Source: Phytophthora sp. 'mugwort' (taxonomy: Eukaryota > Oomycota > Peronosporomycetes > Peronosporales > Peronosporaceae). Taken from it: a DNA stretch of 64,000 nucleotides. The stretch is from the NCBI GenBank assembly GCA_033558025.1, contig JAUCEF010000004.1:1178001-1242000 (forward strand). The letters run 5' to 3'. The notes beneath the pieces were generated by a model, which was given only the letters and a program-made list of their open reading frames with translations, was not told the origin of the DNA and searched no databases. Of this stretch, positions 52,770-62,896 are shown one piece after another (the first letter of the stretch is position 1; each line of letters opens with the position of its first letter). The position numbers were made by a program, and so were the translations under genes.

Positions 52770-54422
52770 ATGGCGTTCCGTCGAACTTTCTTCCTGCTCG
52801 TGGCCGCGCTGGCGGCAGCCGCCGTAGCTTCAGGCGAGCAGACTGGACACCACCGCGGACGGCATCATAAGAAAGACGTGACCGAGGAGCTTCCCCCTCC
52901 GCCGCCGTCCTCGTCCGGCAGCCAGGACGTATGGGTGCCCGAGGTTGGCAGAGGTAGTGGCAGTTTTATGGATGTGCAGGTCGTGGGAGAGGAGTCGAGC
53001 TGGAGCGGCAGCGATGACAGCGAGGAGGCTGAAGACGGCTCTGAGATGGACGAGTCTGAGAGCGGCGAGGGTGAGAGCAACGAGTCGGAGAGTGACGAGT
53101 CCGAGTCGGCAGAAGAAGAGCAGGAAGAGGAAATCGCGGAGAAGGTGAAGAAGAGCAGTAAGCACAAGAAACAGACCGCGGACGAGACGGTGGAGATCGT
53201 GGACGTCGTGGCATCCCCCTCGGGATCGTTCGATGACGTGGAAGTCTTGGACGTCGGGGCGTCCGCCTCGGGGTCGTACGATGACGTGGAGGTTATTATC
53301 GTTGAGGCGTCAGCCTCGGGCTCTTTCGGCTCGGTGGATTTTGTAGGCAGTGAAGAGGAGGAAGACGAAGAGGAGCAAGAGGAAGAAGACGAGGAGGAAG
53401 AAAGCGGAAGTTACTCCGATGACGGTAGCGAAAGTGAAGAGGACGAAGGCAGCGAGAGCTACTCCGACGAGGGTAGCGAGAGCGAGGAGGAGGACATCAA
53501 GCACAAGCACAAGAAGCACCACAAGGGATGGATCAGTGACGCTATCGACACCGTGGCCAACGCTACCGACGATGCCTACGAACACGTGAAAAACGGCACG
53601 AAGGACGTCTATGAACACGTGAAGAACGGCACGAAGGATGCATACACTGATGTCAAGGACTTCCTGAACGGCTCGGACTCGACCTCGGCCTCTGGCTCGA
53701 GCGCTGAGTGGGTGGATGTGAATGACCTGGACGAGGATGATGAGTCCTACGATTCGTACGACGACGAGGTAGTCACCGACAAGAAGAAGGCAAAGGAGAA
53801 GGGATGGATTGACGATGCTGTTGACTCCGTTTCGAGTGCTGTAGATGATGCCGTTGACCACGTCAAGAACGGCACGAAGGATGCGTACGAGCACGTTAAG
53901 AACGCGACGGAGGATGCTTATGAGCACGCCAAAAACGCTACCGAGGATGCGTACGACAGCGCCAAGAGCGCCACGCAGGATGCAGTTGATAACGTGGTGG
54001 ACTTTGAAATAAGTGGCACGGAATCAGCCTCGGGCTCGCTCGACGACACAGTGACTGTGGACACTGTGGACCAGCAGCAGCTGAACGATGAGAGCGTGGC
54101 TCTTGCTAGCGAGAACGCCGAAGATACCAGTTCTGAGAAGTCCACCCAGTTCATTGAGATTGGTGCCGGTGTCGGTGCCTTTGTCGGTATCGTCGCTGTG
54201 GCGTTTGCCGTAGCTGTCCGTAAGATCCGAAGTCGTTCCGCTGGTGGCTCGGTCTTGAACGAGGATGAAGCTGCTGTAGCCATGGCGGCTGAAACCAGCG
54301 CTGACGAGGATGCCTCGGAGGACGAGACGATGGAGATCGGCGCGCTAGTGAAGGATGATGCGTCGGATAAGAAGAATGAACATGAAGGCGAGGAAGAAGG
54401 CAAGTTCGAGGGATCCGTATAA
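52770..54422 (+). CDS. secreted type I membrane protein with glycosylated 11-mer repeats
   Basis: 550 residues, intronless. It starts with a signal peptide (FFLLVAALAAAAVASG). A Ser/Asp/Glu-rich region with ASASGS(F/Y)DDVEV repeats (about residues 150-195) and acidic runs follows. Two arrays of 11-residue units (DAYEHVKNGTK, DVYEHVKNGTK, DAYEHVKNATE) start near residues 268 and 360, each introduced by KGWI-(S/D)-DA-(I/V)-D. Nearly every unit carries an N-x-T sequon. One membrane helix (GAGVGAFVGIVAVAFAVAV) lies at about 465-484, with an acidic cytoplasmic tail. The 11-mer periodicity resembles LEA group 3 and apolipoprotein-like amphipathic helices. I do not recognise a named family. A surface or cell-wall-associated role is inferred. 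Confidence 0.85.
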   Translation: MAFRRTFFLLVAALAAAAVASGEQTGHHRGRHHKKDVTEELPPPPPSSSGSQDVWVPEVGRGSGSFMDVQVVGEESSWSGSDDSEEAEDGSEMDESESGEGESNESESDESESAEEEQEEEIAEKVKKSSKHKKQTADETVEIVDVVASPSGSFDDVEVLDVGASASGSYDDVEVIIVEASASGSFGSVDFVGSEEEEDEEEQEEEDEEEESGSYSDDGSESEEDEGSESYSDEGSESEEEDIKHKHKKHHKGWISDAIDTVANATDDAYEHVKNGTKDVYEHVKNGTKDAYTDVKDFLNGSDSTSASGSSAEWVDVNDLDEDDESYDSYDDEVVTDKKKAKEKGWIDDAVDSVSSAVDDAVDHVKNGTKDAYEHVKNATEDAYEHAKNATEDAYDSAKSATQDAVDNVVDFEISGTESASGSLDDTVTVDTVDQQQLNDESVALASENAEDTSSEKSTQFIEIGAGVGAFVGIVAVAFAVAVRKIRSRSAGGSVLNEDEAAVAMAAETSADEDASEDETMEIGALVKDDASDKKNEHEGEEEGKFEGSV

Positions 54423-54540
54423 ACCCGAGAACCTTCTTGCGCCATAGCGTACAATCCTCTTCGTAAATCTATTTGATCACGTTTACCACCATTGCGTTTG
54501 TTCACTCTTTTTCGAGACAGTATACTACATGTACACTAGC

Positions 54541-54850
54541 CGAGCGCCGCCCGCTTTGCGGGCGGTGTGTTTTTGTTGGGTCCCGACCCGTTCCGCGCGC
54601 TCAAGAGCTCGCTCCGCTACTGAGAAAAGCTAACTACGCTGCATAGGTAGTAGCGCCTTCGCTCCGCTCGCAGAGGCTCACTGCGCTACTCGCCGTGTTC
54701 TATATTAAGTTATACATACCTACGCCTTCGGCTTCGGTAGGAAGGGCGGGCGGCTCGGTATACACGAAAAGGTGCCGTCTTCGCTTCGCTCGGCAGCAAA
54801 AAGGCCGTTTCAGCCAATGGGAGGCCGCCTTCGCTGCGCTCGGCGGTAGT
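54541..54850. repeat. GC-rich short palindrome family
   Basis: Hairpins with different stems but similar loops: CCGCCCGC-TTT-GCGGGCGG (54547-54565); CCTAC...GTAGG (54719-54741); TGCCG...CGGCA (54773-54795); CCGCC...GGCGG (54825-54846). The last three enclose TTCGGCTTCG or TTCGCTKCGCTC. Two CCAATGG words occur alongside. It is non-coding and starts 118 bp after the secreted-protein stop. Confidence 0.7.
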
Positions 54851-55136
54851 ATTTCGACCAATGGCAGGACAAATATATCGTTACGCCGAGTGTGACGGAC
54901 TGACGGGATACTCTGATTGATGGTGTTAGATGTAGTACAAAGAGAGAGAGGCAGACAATTCTATTTGGTCATATTAACTACTAGATGTCTGGAATATTCT
55001 TAGCCTGGTTAGCAACGCCGGTTCTTCGTGCGAGTCCGGTGGTTGTACGGGGCTTATCCCTTTCGGTGACTGCTCTCTGTGTGGTTCTGCTAGCGCTGCT
55101 GAGCACAGCAGTATTCTCGTCCCCTGTATTATTGTT
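54851..55136. other. gap before the LINE, no gene
   Basis: Contains the presumed 3' end of the LINE. No poly(A) tail or target-site duplication was recognised. Confidence 0.35.
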
Positions 55137-58100
55137 TCAGGTCTTCTGCGTTCGCTCTTGCCTAGTGCCTGTATTGCCGCAATCCTGTCGACCAGAAATC
55201 CTGCACGCTCTCCTCAATTGTGCCCGTTTCCAGCTGAAAGACCACCCTGTTCCTTTGTATCCATAATCCCGTGATACATACTGCTCATGATATGCCACAA
55301 TCGCTTCCATTCCCCCCTGCAAAGTGCTCCTCTGTGTCTGGGTAGTCTGCTTTCAATCTTGCCTTTGTTTTTGTTGTTGACGACAACAGTTCTGGCGCTG
55401 TCCCGGTTGGCGCAATTGCTGATGAATCGCTCCAAGTTTCCTAATTCCCATCTTTCGCCCGTCCAGTGGCAAATGAGCTTTTGACAGCATGCTTGCGCAC
55501 TTGGACATTCCAAGAATACATGTTCCATCGTTTCCTTGGTCCCGCAGTAGCACGCCAACTTCCTATAACTGTTTTTCCGTACCCTGCCCTCATATTACAG
55601 GTTCAGTTGCCTGGTGGCTACTCGATACCCGACCCAGACTTGATACTCAATGAGCGCATTATTGTGCTGCCAGACTTACTTCTGGGTCTGCTGTAGTGCA
55701 GCTGCCTGTCATCTACTAACTTTTGGCTACCCTTGCCAGTTTCTCCAAGATCCCGCTCATTTTTATTCCTTCTCTCTTGTACTTCCGGAACGGTTGCTTC
55801 TTGAGCGCTTTCCAGACATGCTTGTTCGCGATCGCATCAGGCACCCTCCAAGGGACCTGTGAATGAGAGGATGTGCATAAAACACAATGCTTCCTTCCTC
55901 CTTGAAGCGTTGCAGCTTGTGCCGGTCGTTCCTTATTGTTGCGTCACCTCTATCAGCTTGTACGACTCGCCAGTGATTTCCATACTGAGACTGCTCCAGG
56001 TCAATACTCCCGCTACTCCTCCCCTCAGTTACTCTCCTTGTTCCTGTTGCCTGCCCTGCTGTAGTGTACCCCCAGTCATACACTCCTTGCAGGTTGGTTT
56101 GGTGTCGCATCTTTAGTTGCTGATGCACTTGTAAGTTGGTACCGATCGCTATCTCGGGTGAGCTTGGTGATAACCGATAGTCCCCACCGCCGTAACTTGT
56201 CTTGCCTGAGTTGCTTTCCATCTACCGATGGTATGATCATGGAATATGTATCCACTCCTACCCGCTGCAGTTTGAGTTTTGCCAGCGTACATGACCTGAT
56301 TCTACCATATTTGCTGCTCTTTAGCATGCTTCCAGTTTGGTCCCGGATCCCCGGATTGTTGTCCCAGTAGTAAGTCGGCCAAAATTCCAACTCCTCCGCC
56401 GTTCGCTGCGGCCACTCACTGCTCCTGTCCGGTGGCAGTTCGATAACCCACTCCTCGTCCGTGGACCAGCTAACCGCTTCACTCGCTAAACCTGCAAGGT
56501 CGTACTGACTCGCTTTTGCCTTTGTCGGCGCAATCCAAGCGCCTATCCATTGCTGCAGTTTAATACCTGGCGTATGGGTGCTCACCCCCTCACGACCCCT
56601 TCCTTTCTGTTAAGGTGTCCCTCCGTCCGTCCACTCTGTTGTCGCTCCTCAACACGCCCATGTTCTCCATGCATCATAGTAGCCATCTCGCTTCTACATC
56701 AACCAGTGCATTGTTTGTTTGACGTTTTGAGTCTTACACGCTACCAACACTGACGCTAATCCCACACCACCGGCTTCCTTAGGCGTGAAAAAAAAATAGC
56801 CCCGGGTTGATCTTGTGTCTGCTCACGTCAGTACTTGTGGAATGGTGCCACAAAAACTGCTTTAGTAGGTTTCGAAGCTGGGCCGCCGCCCAGCTTGGCA
56901 AGTCCAAAACAGCCCCGTGAACAGTACCGACGGCAGCATAATGACATAAAGTATCGTTACTCGATTTTTCAACGCTGGTTGCTAGTTGCGATGCTGTTGC
57001 CAATCGCCTCTTTTACGTCGCGTATCCTCGCCGCCCAATTCACATCTGTCAGCTCTCCTGTCCCCACCGCATCTCCTAAATAGCACACGATATCTCCATG
57101 CTGGAGAACGGGGATTCCCATGTAGTCGGATTCTATCACTGCCGTGTTGAGGAAGATCACATGATTCTTTGTTGGTTGCACCATTAGCCCGGATAGCCGT
57201 CCAAAATGCCCCACCAATCTCATCACCCTTGGCAACTGCCTCCCCTCCTCGAGGAAAGCTGTGGAATCGTCCAAAAACGACGAAAACTTGTGCTGCTCTC
57301 CTGTGCCCCGTGGAATTTTGATCTCTACAATCTGCGCATCCTGGCTGATTGCCAACTCCAATACCTCCAAGATGAACAGCAACGGCGCCAATGGGCAGCC
57401 TGCCTGATCCCGGAAATCACCTCCTGTGCTCCTGAGAGTTCCCCATTCACCATGAACCTCACCGTCGTCCCTTCATGAAGCCGCCGAATCAACTCCACAA
57501 ACTCTCGCGAGAAACCGAACTTTGCTAGTGCTAAGAATAGGAATTCGCGCGCAACGGTATCGTATGCCTTTCTGAAGTCTAATAGCAGAATGACTTGACT
57601 GAACTCGGCTGCTAGATCTGGTCTCCCCTTGCCGTTGTCAGCGTCGCCAACAGCATCATAGCTGTCTTCATCATCTGACGCCCGTGAACAAATCCTTGCT
57701 GCGAATTCCCGATAGATTTTCCTATTACTTTCTGAACTCGACTGGTAAGAATCTTTGCGAATATTTTGTAGCCTGTCTGGAGGAGTGTCCGAATCTCCTT
57801 TCTTCTTAGGTGGCAGGATCAATCCTTCCAAAAGGAATGCCGGCGGTTCTCCTCCTTGGATCAGTTCGTTTCCAATCGCCATCATTGCCGGTACTAACAA
57901 GGCTTGATTGTCCTTGAAGAAATCATTGTTAAGTCCATCTGCCCCCGCTGCCTTATGTCTATTCAGAGCATCTATTGCTTGTATGACGTCCTCCTTCGTT
58001 ATTTCCTTCTTGAGGCCGCGATGTTGCTCCGGTGCGAGGCGTCTGTCATCGGGTATCTGCACAAATTTTGTTAAATTCACTTTCCAGCTCCGCATCCGAG

Positions 58101-58700
58101 ATGGCGTTGTGAATTACACCAAGGACCGGTTTCCACTCAGAGGTAAAACAATCTGCTATAGTCATTTCCCGCGTGAATGGTGCTCCATTGATCTGTCGGA
58201 TCTCAAATATCGACTGATCCTTCTCCCACATCGAAATTCCACCTGAGCTGCTCTGTGGTACGCTCCAGACGCTGCCCCAGTCGAACAAGATGCTCCTCCC
58301 GCATATACCCTGCTGTTGCCTCCTTTCCTTCCTGGTGAACAAATGCGCCCTGTTCTGCGCATTCAGCTGATGAATTATTGCATTTCTCCGTATCTTTTCT
58401 CGTTTTTCGATACGTGCTATGCAGTCTACACACAGCGTTACCGTTTCGTCCCATGACTGCGAGGTGACTTGCTTACCCACATCAGCTTCCGTTAGCTCAT
58501 CCAACAATTCCGCTTTTACCCTCTCTGGCTGTGATGTTCGAATTGGGTATCTCACTCCTCGCATACGTTTGTTCTGAGCCCGCTCCACATATTATTCATG
58601 GTAGTGCAATCGCAGTCGCTGATGATCCGAAGATGCCGCCGGCTCAACCACTGCAATCATGCACAACTCCCGCCCACGCTTGCGGTACGTAAAGTTGTCA
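55137..58700 (-). mobile_element. 5'-truncated non-LTR retrotransposon (LINE), decayed
   Basis: Reading leftward on the - strand: the extreme C-terminus of an endonuclease domain (ASSDHQRLRLHYHE, catalytic SDH, about 58,600-58,690); a long linker; and RT fingers ([14 protein letters not shown] at about 57,950). The RT palm follows ([19 protein letters not shown] at about 57,550-57,600; KFSSFLDDSTAFLEEGR at about 57,230-57,290, where FLDD replaces FADD). A C-terminal CCHC-like zinc segment (YCGTKETMEHVFLECPSAQ) lies at about 55,500. Frameshifts break it into at least five frames. Most of the endonuclease is missing, typical of 5'-truncated LINE insertions. Confidence 0.85.
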
Positions 58701-59463
58701 GATGTAGAACACTACAGTATCAGGGTGAAAATTGTAACACTTCTTACTGCCGACTTACAAAACGTACATAGGAAGGGTGCTACTCCCTTGGTAAGTCTAC
58801 CGCCTGCAGCGCTGGCCTGCAACCTTAGACATTGCGGAAAGAGAGAGGAAATGTACATGTAACTTAACAGTAGGTACGAATTGTACAACACACATGACGT
58901 TTGCATAACAACGAAGCAGCCTGCTCAGCTTGCAACTTTAACTGTGCTGTGCCAAGCCGTCGCCTCCTCGGGTGTATTATTTCGCATCAGCAGCTCTCCG
59001 AGGTTGGTCTCAACCCAAGTAGATGCTCAACAGACATGCTAACGAGATAAGGGACTTTGTGGTTCGAGAAGCCAAAACGCCAATAAACCTGGTCCGGCAG
59101 CATGCCTAAATCTCGAACGTTCCTGATGCAAGTTCGTATCGCATAGTGACCGCAGCGGCCATGCACAAATCCACCGCCAGCTCGCTCACTTTTGGCCACG
59201 AACACCTAGAAAGATGTTGTGTCCTACACACTAGATCAGCGTGCGGTGGATTGATGGAAGGGCAACAGACTCCCCGGCACCACTACAGTACCGGTATCCA
59301 CCCACAGGTGTGTCCGTACCGCAAAAGCGACTTACGGGGCGAGCTGAAAATCCATTCTACTTAGATGTGTCAGTTAGATGCGTAGTGTCCAACAGCAAAA
59401 ATTACCCACCGACACAGCTAGTGAAACGTGTCCCGTAACGTACCGCCACCTCCTACTCGACTC
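58701..59463. other. intergenic region, nothing recognised
   Basis: Between the LINE and the first TMEM198-like gene. Short open frames only. Confidence 0.4.
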
Positions 59464-59477
59464 TCATTCCTCAATTC
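59464..59477 (+). promoter_or_regulatory. oomycete initiator of TMEM198-like gene A
   Basis: TCATTCCTCAATTC matches the oomycete TCATTYY initiator joined to a CAATT flanking element, 65 nt upstream of the ATG at 59529. A nearly identical block precedes the paralogue at 61226. Confidence 0.7.
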
Positions 59478-59528
59478 ACTCTCTCGTGAATAAGCTCAAT
59501 ATACTACCAACCACAAATTACCACAAGC

Positions 59529-60410
59529 ATGACTCGCTCTCCGCCTGCCATGCCAATGTTCTTCCTGCTCATGCTGAGCCAGCTGTCCATGTTGGTAACT
59601 GCCGCGGACTCGGCCAGCGACACGGTTGAGTCCCTCTTCGACTCCGCCAAGGGTATCAAGGTCGGTGGCAGCATCCTGGCGATCGCTGCGATGGCAGTCG
59701 GCGCCGTGATGGTGGTCATGGGCTATCGTCTCTTCCGGGCCACACTCTTCGCTGTCGGGTTCGTGGCCGGCGGTGTCGCAGTCGCCATAGTCGTTGAGCA
59801 CGTCTTCGATGACAAGTCGTGGGTGGTCACGGCGTCCTGGATCGCTTTCGTGGTTGGCGGCCTCATCTGCGGCAGCATCGTCGTATCGCTCTATTCGCTG
59901 GGCATCTTCATCGCTGGAGCCGCCGCTGGCGTCGTTCTCGCCATGATGATCAACAACTCAGTCGGCTACGAGATCTACCCGAGCCACCCGCAGGCCGTGC
60001 TCATCGTACTGTGCATTGTGCTTGCCATCCTGGGCGGCGTGCTGACGCTCAAGCTCGAGAAGCCCGTGCTGATCACGGCCACGAGCCTCTTCGGTGCCGC
60101 CATCCTGGTGTGGGGAGTTGGCTACTTTGCCGGTGACTTCCCGTCCTCCAGTGACCTCAAGGAGTATGCGTCAAAGGACGTGAACGGCGACTGGGTCTAC
60201 TCGATGCCGGACGCGTGGTGGGGCTACCTCGCCGGCATCCTCGTGCTCTTCTTGCTCGGCCTGTTTATCCAGTTCCGTAAGACCGGACGCGACGGCGTGT
60301 ACCACAAGTCACACGCCATGGGCCGCCGTACGGAGACCGTGCAGTACGTGGAGGCAGGCACCCCGCAGGAGCAGAACGTGCGCTATGGCAATCCGGTGAA
60401 CCACGTTTAA
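59529..60410 (+). CDS. TMEM198/TM7S3-like multi-pass membrane protein A
   Basis: 293 residues with a signal peptide-like start (FFLLMLSQLSMLVTAAD), a short acidic ectodomain (SASDTVESLFDSAKGI) and seven hydrophobic helices. Conserved pieces are MGYRLFRATLFAVGFVAGGV, WIAFVVGGLICGSIV, LFGAAILVWGVGYFAGDFP and WWGYLAGILVLFLLGLFIQF. This is the TMEM198/TM7S3-like domain (DUF4203), a glycine-rich bundle of unknown biochemical role (vertebrate TMEM198 has been linked to Wnt signalling). The C-tail is basic then polar. It is the upstream member of a tandem pair with 61226-62359. Confidence 0.8.
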   Translation: MTRSPPAMPMFFLLMLSQLSMLVTAADSASDTVESLFDSAKGIKVGGSILAIAAMAVGAVMVVMGYRLFRATLFAVGFVAGGVAVAIVVEHVFDDKSWVVTASWIAFVVGGLICGSIVVSLYSLGIFIAGAAAGVVLAMMINNSVGYEIYPSHPQAVLIVLCIVLAILGGVLTLKLEKPVLITATSLFGAAILVWGVGYFAGDFPSSSDLKEYASKDVNGDWVYSMPDAWWGYLAGILVLFLLGLFIQFRKTGRDGVYHKSHAMGRRTETVQYVEAGTPQEQNVRYGNPVNHV

Positions 60411-61181
60411 AGTCTGTGCTCGAAGAGCAACTAAGTAGGATGTATACTATCCGGATAGCGCCATTTTTTGACCGACAATATATACACAAAACCAGGAGAA
60501 AATTGCACTACCGGTTCCGGTACACTTCATTCCCGACATGAGTTATTTGCCTTGCATTACCGTATTGCTTCATGTTGTTGCCGCTTCGATATACAATACA
60601 AAATTGTCTCGGACTGTCGCAGTGGCTACCAAAACTTTGACACCTACATGTAATAACAAGATCGCGCCGAGAATCTCTATGGTCCATTACGTGAACATTA
60701 TTGAAACTCGTTTCCCCACCGCAATATCGACTGCTTGCACTCGTGGCCGAAATCACGGGTGACACGGTGTCAGACACCCGCATCATAACGTAGAACCCAT
60801 AGATGACCCGGCGATCCCGCGCAGCCTCATTACATGGATCGCAGCATCCATGGCGAGAACTGGACATCTTTCTGCAGAGCTACCGTAGTGCCAGCTGCGT
60901 TATCCTTTAGCATTGCAAAGTCCACCGTTAGCTTAGCGCAAGTATGGAATCTCTTCTGTGTGCATCGCCTCTGACACTGTGCCAGTCATTAAGGACTCCC
61001 AGCTGTTCTAGGGGCTATCAGGTGTGTGTTGTCGTTGTGCCCAGGAGCCACAACTTGCAGCACTCATGGTCCATAGGAGGGCCTAATGTCATGTGGGAAA
61101 ATAGTAGCTGAACTCGAGCCGCATGGTGCCTAGAACCAGGTCATGCACTGAAAAGCGGCACACAGCCCAGTGTGGCATGTT
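60411..61181. other. spacer between the tandem paralogues
   Basis: About 770 bp without a supported gene. It should contain the 3' UTR of gene A and the promoter of gene B. Confidence 0.45.
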
Positions 61182-61200
61182 CGCATTCCCCAATTCTCAC
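61182..61200 (+). promoter_or_regulatory. initiator of TMEM198-like gene B
   Basis: CGCATTCCCCAATTCTCAC closely parallels CTCATTCCTCAATTCACT of gene A, with the first T changed, and lies about 26 nt upstream of the ATG at 61226. Confidence 0.6.
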
Positions 61201-61225
61201 TGCTCGGTGGCTTCTCTCGAAAAAA

Positions 61226-62359
61226 ATGACGCGTGCGTCGACGCTTTTCGCGCTTTTGCTGAACCAAGTAGCTCTTGTTGCGTTCTGTGTGCAGGGCGCA
61301 ACAAACAGCACAGTATCGGGTGCGGAAGACTCGATCTTCGACTCGACAAACAGGATCAACTTGGGTGGGTGCATCCTTGCAGTGGTGTCTATTCTAGTCG
61401 GTGGCGGGATGTTGGTGTTCGGGTACCGGTTCAGGTACGAGACCGTCTTCGCGATTGGGTTCGCGTTAGGAGGCGTGGCCATTGCTGTGACTGTGGAACG
61501 TATGCTGGTCGACAAATCGTTCTGGTCCATAGGCTCCTGGGTGGCATTCATCGTCGGCGGCGCCCTCTGCGGTGGCATGGCCATGTGGATCCACCCGAAG
61601 AGCAACTTTATCGCCGGCGTGGCAGGAGGTATCACCCTTGCGGTGCTCTTGACCAACTCGGTGTCTTACTATATCTTCCCTCGCCACACTCAACAAGTGT
61701 TTACCATTCTGTGCGTGGTCTTTGCGGTCGTATTTGCTGCTATCGATCTGAAATACGGTAAGCCGGCAGAAATAGTCGGGATCAGCATCTTTAGCGCTGC
61801 GATTCTCGTGTGGGGCGTCGGCTTTTTCGTTGGCGATTTCCCGTACCCGAACCACCTCGAAAAGTACGCGACGCAGAGCGTTAACGGCGACTTGGTGTAC
61901 AATACTCCTGCTGCCTGGTGGGGCTACCTCGGAGGAATTGTCGCGGTTTCGGCGCTTGGTATGCTCTTGCAGTTCCACAAGACTGGACGCAACGTCGTCA
62001 ATGATGAGTTCTCCGGCTTCGAACCTAACGGCTTCGGATACCCCATCGACGCTGTCCCGTACGTTGAGAATGAGAAGCAGCGCCAGACGATTCCTGTATT
62101 GGACCAGTTTGCGAACACGTCACGGGAGTCCGATTTCCTGCCGACATCATACCCAAGTGCTACACACGAGTCTTTCTGCCGACTGTACTCGCGCAACACA
62201 GAGGCGCAATCGATTAGCAAGATGAGGTCGAGGTTCTTGGAGGCCCTAGCACAGTCTCATGAGACCACGACTCCGTTGGATGCCAGATCCAGCTTGCAGC
62301 CACCAAACGCATACTCGTCGCGAGGGACAAGGACGCAGGGGAGAGAGGAGGAGTTTTGA
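61226..62359 (+). CDS. TMEM198/TM7S3-like multi-pass membrane protein B
   Basis: 377 residues from ATG 61226. It shares with gene A the order signal peptide (LFALLLNQVALVAFCVQ), short ectodomain (GAEDSIFDSTNRINLGG), seven helices (FGYRFRYETVFAIGFALGGV, ISIFSAAILVWGVGFFVGDF, AAWWGYLGGIVAVSALGMLL) and an FHKTGRN boundary. The C-terminal tail is about 90 residues longer and unrelated (polar, Ser/Thr-rich, ending GREEEF). The ectodomain has an NST sequon. Identity across the membrane part is high enough to call a tandem duplication. The different tail suggests divergence in partners or sorting. Confidence 0.8.
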   Translation: MTRASTLFALLLNQVALVAFCVQGATNSTVSGAEDSIFDSTNRINLGGCILAVVSILVGGGMLVFGYRFRYETVFAIGFALGGVAIAVTVERMLVDKSFWSIGSWVAFIVGGALCGGMAMWIHPKSNFIAGVAGGITLAVLLTNSVSYYIFPRHTQQVFTILCVVFAVVFAAIDLKYGKPAEIVGISIFSAAILVWGVGFFVGDFPYPNHLEKYATQSVNGDLVYNTPAAWWGYLGGIVAVSALGMLLQFHKTGRNVVNDEFSGFEPNGFGYPIDAVPYVENEKQRQTIPVLDQFANTSRESDFLPTSYPSATHESFCRLYSRNTEAQSISKMRSRFLEALAQSHETTTPLDARSSLQPPNAYSSRGTRTQGREEEF

Positions 62360-62635
62360 AGAGCCCCTAAGTAGTCAAAGTAGTTCGCCAAACACCATAA
62401 CAAAGCGCTGGAAGTTAATAAAGCAGCTTGTCGATATTAATCCCAAGACCTGTCTGTTGTTGTATTTTGGTTTTGCCCCTGCTTGATAGCACGAATACCC
62501 ATTGACACAGTGTAATGACGTGATAAGTGTATACTTTTCACGGTCGCTACGGACTACCTTACAAGCTCTCGTTCGACGGGCGCAATGGATATTAACTCTT
62601 TTCGCGAGCTAGAAGTACTATAAAACCTGAGATTG
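62360..62635. other. 3' flank of gene B, nothing recognised
   Basis: AT-rich sequence. AGTTAATAAAGC near 62417 could be part of a polyadenylation region. Confidence 0.35.
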
Positions 62636-62710
62636 TGCCCCGTGGGGCACTAACGTAGTGCCCCACGCCTTACATGGGGCACTATTGCAGGTGGGGCACT
62701 ATTATCATTA
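62636..62710. repeat. TGGGGCACTA repeats in both orientations
   Basis: GTGGGGCACTAA (62642-62653), its inverted form TAGTGCCCCAC (62656-62666), ATGGGGCACTAT (62674-62685) and GTGGGGCACTAT (62691-62702) are packed in about 65 bp. They directly adjoin a pogo-like transposase fragment and may be its terminal or subterminal repeats. Confidence 0.7.
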
Positions 62711-62896
62711 TTATTGGCGATCTAAAACGTGTCGAATTGTCGTCACGATCGTCTCGCTTGACACGGTTTTCCACGCCCGAGTTAGCCAGCTGCGGACTAC
62801 CTCGTCTTGAGGCGCCCTCAGATTGCCACCCCTGGTATACTCGAAGTCACCACTTTCGTCGATGCTAGGCATGATAATATCCTTGAGGGGTTTCAT
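62711..62896 (-). pseudogene. pogo-like (DDE_1) transposase C-terminal fragment
   Basis: The 61-codon - frame reads DEVVRSWLTRAWKTVSSETI followed by a truncated end. The V-x-x-W-(L/V)-x-x-A-W-x-x-V-S-x-E-T-I pattern is the C-terminal signature after the DDE domain of pogo/DDE_1 transposases, usually followed by SFxxCGI. Here it degenerates (VTTIRHVLDRQ). No catalytic part is present in the window. Confidence 0.5.

Noticed and set aside
54547..54575. bacterial-type rho-independent terminator (hairpin followed by T run)
   Set aside because: The surrounding genes are eukaryotic with introns. The hairpin belongs to a family of palindromes, and the T run is interrupted.
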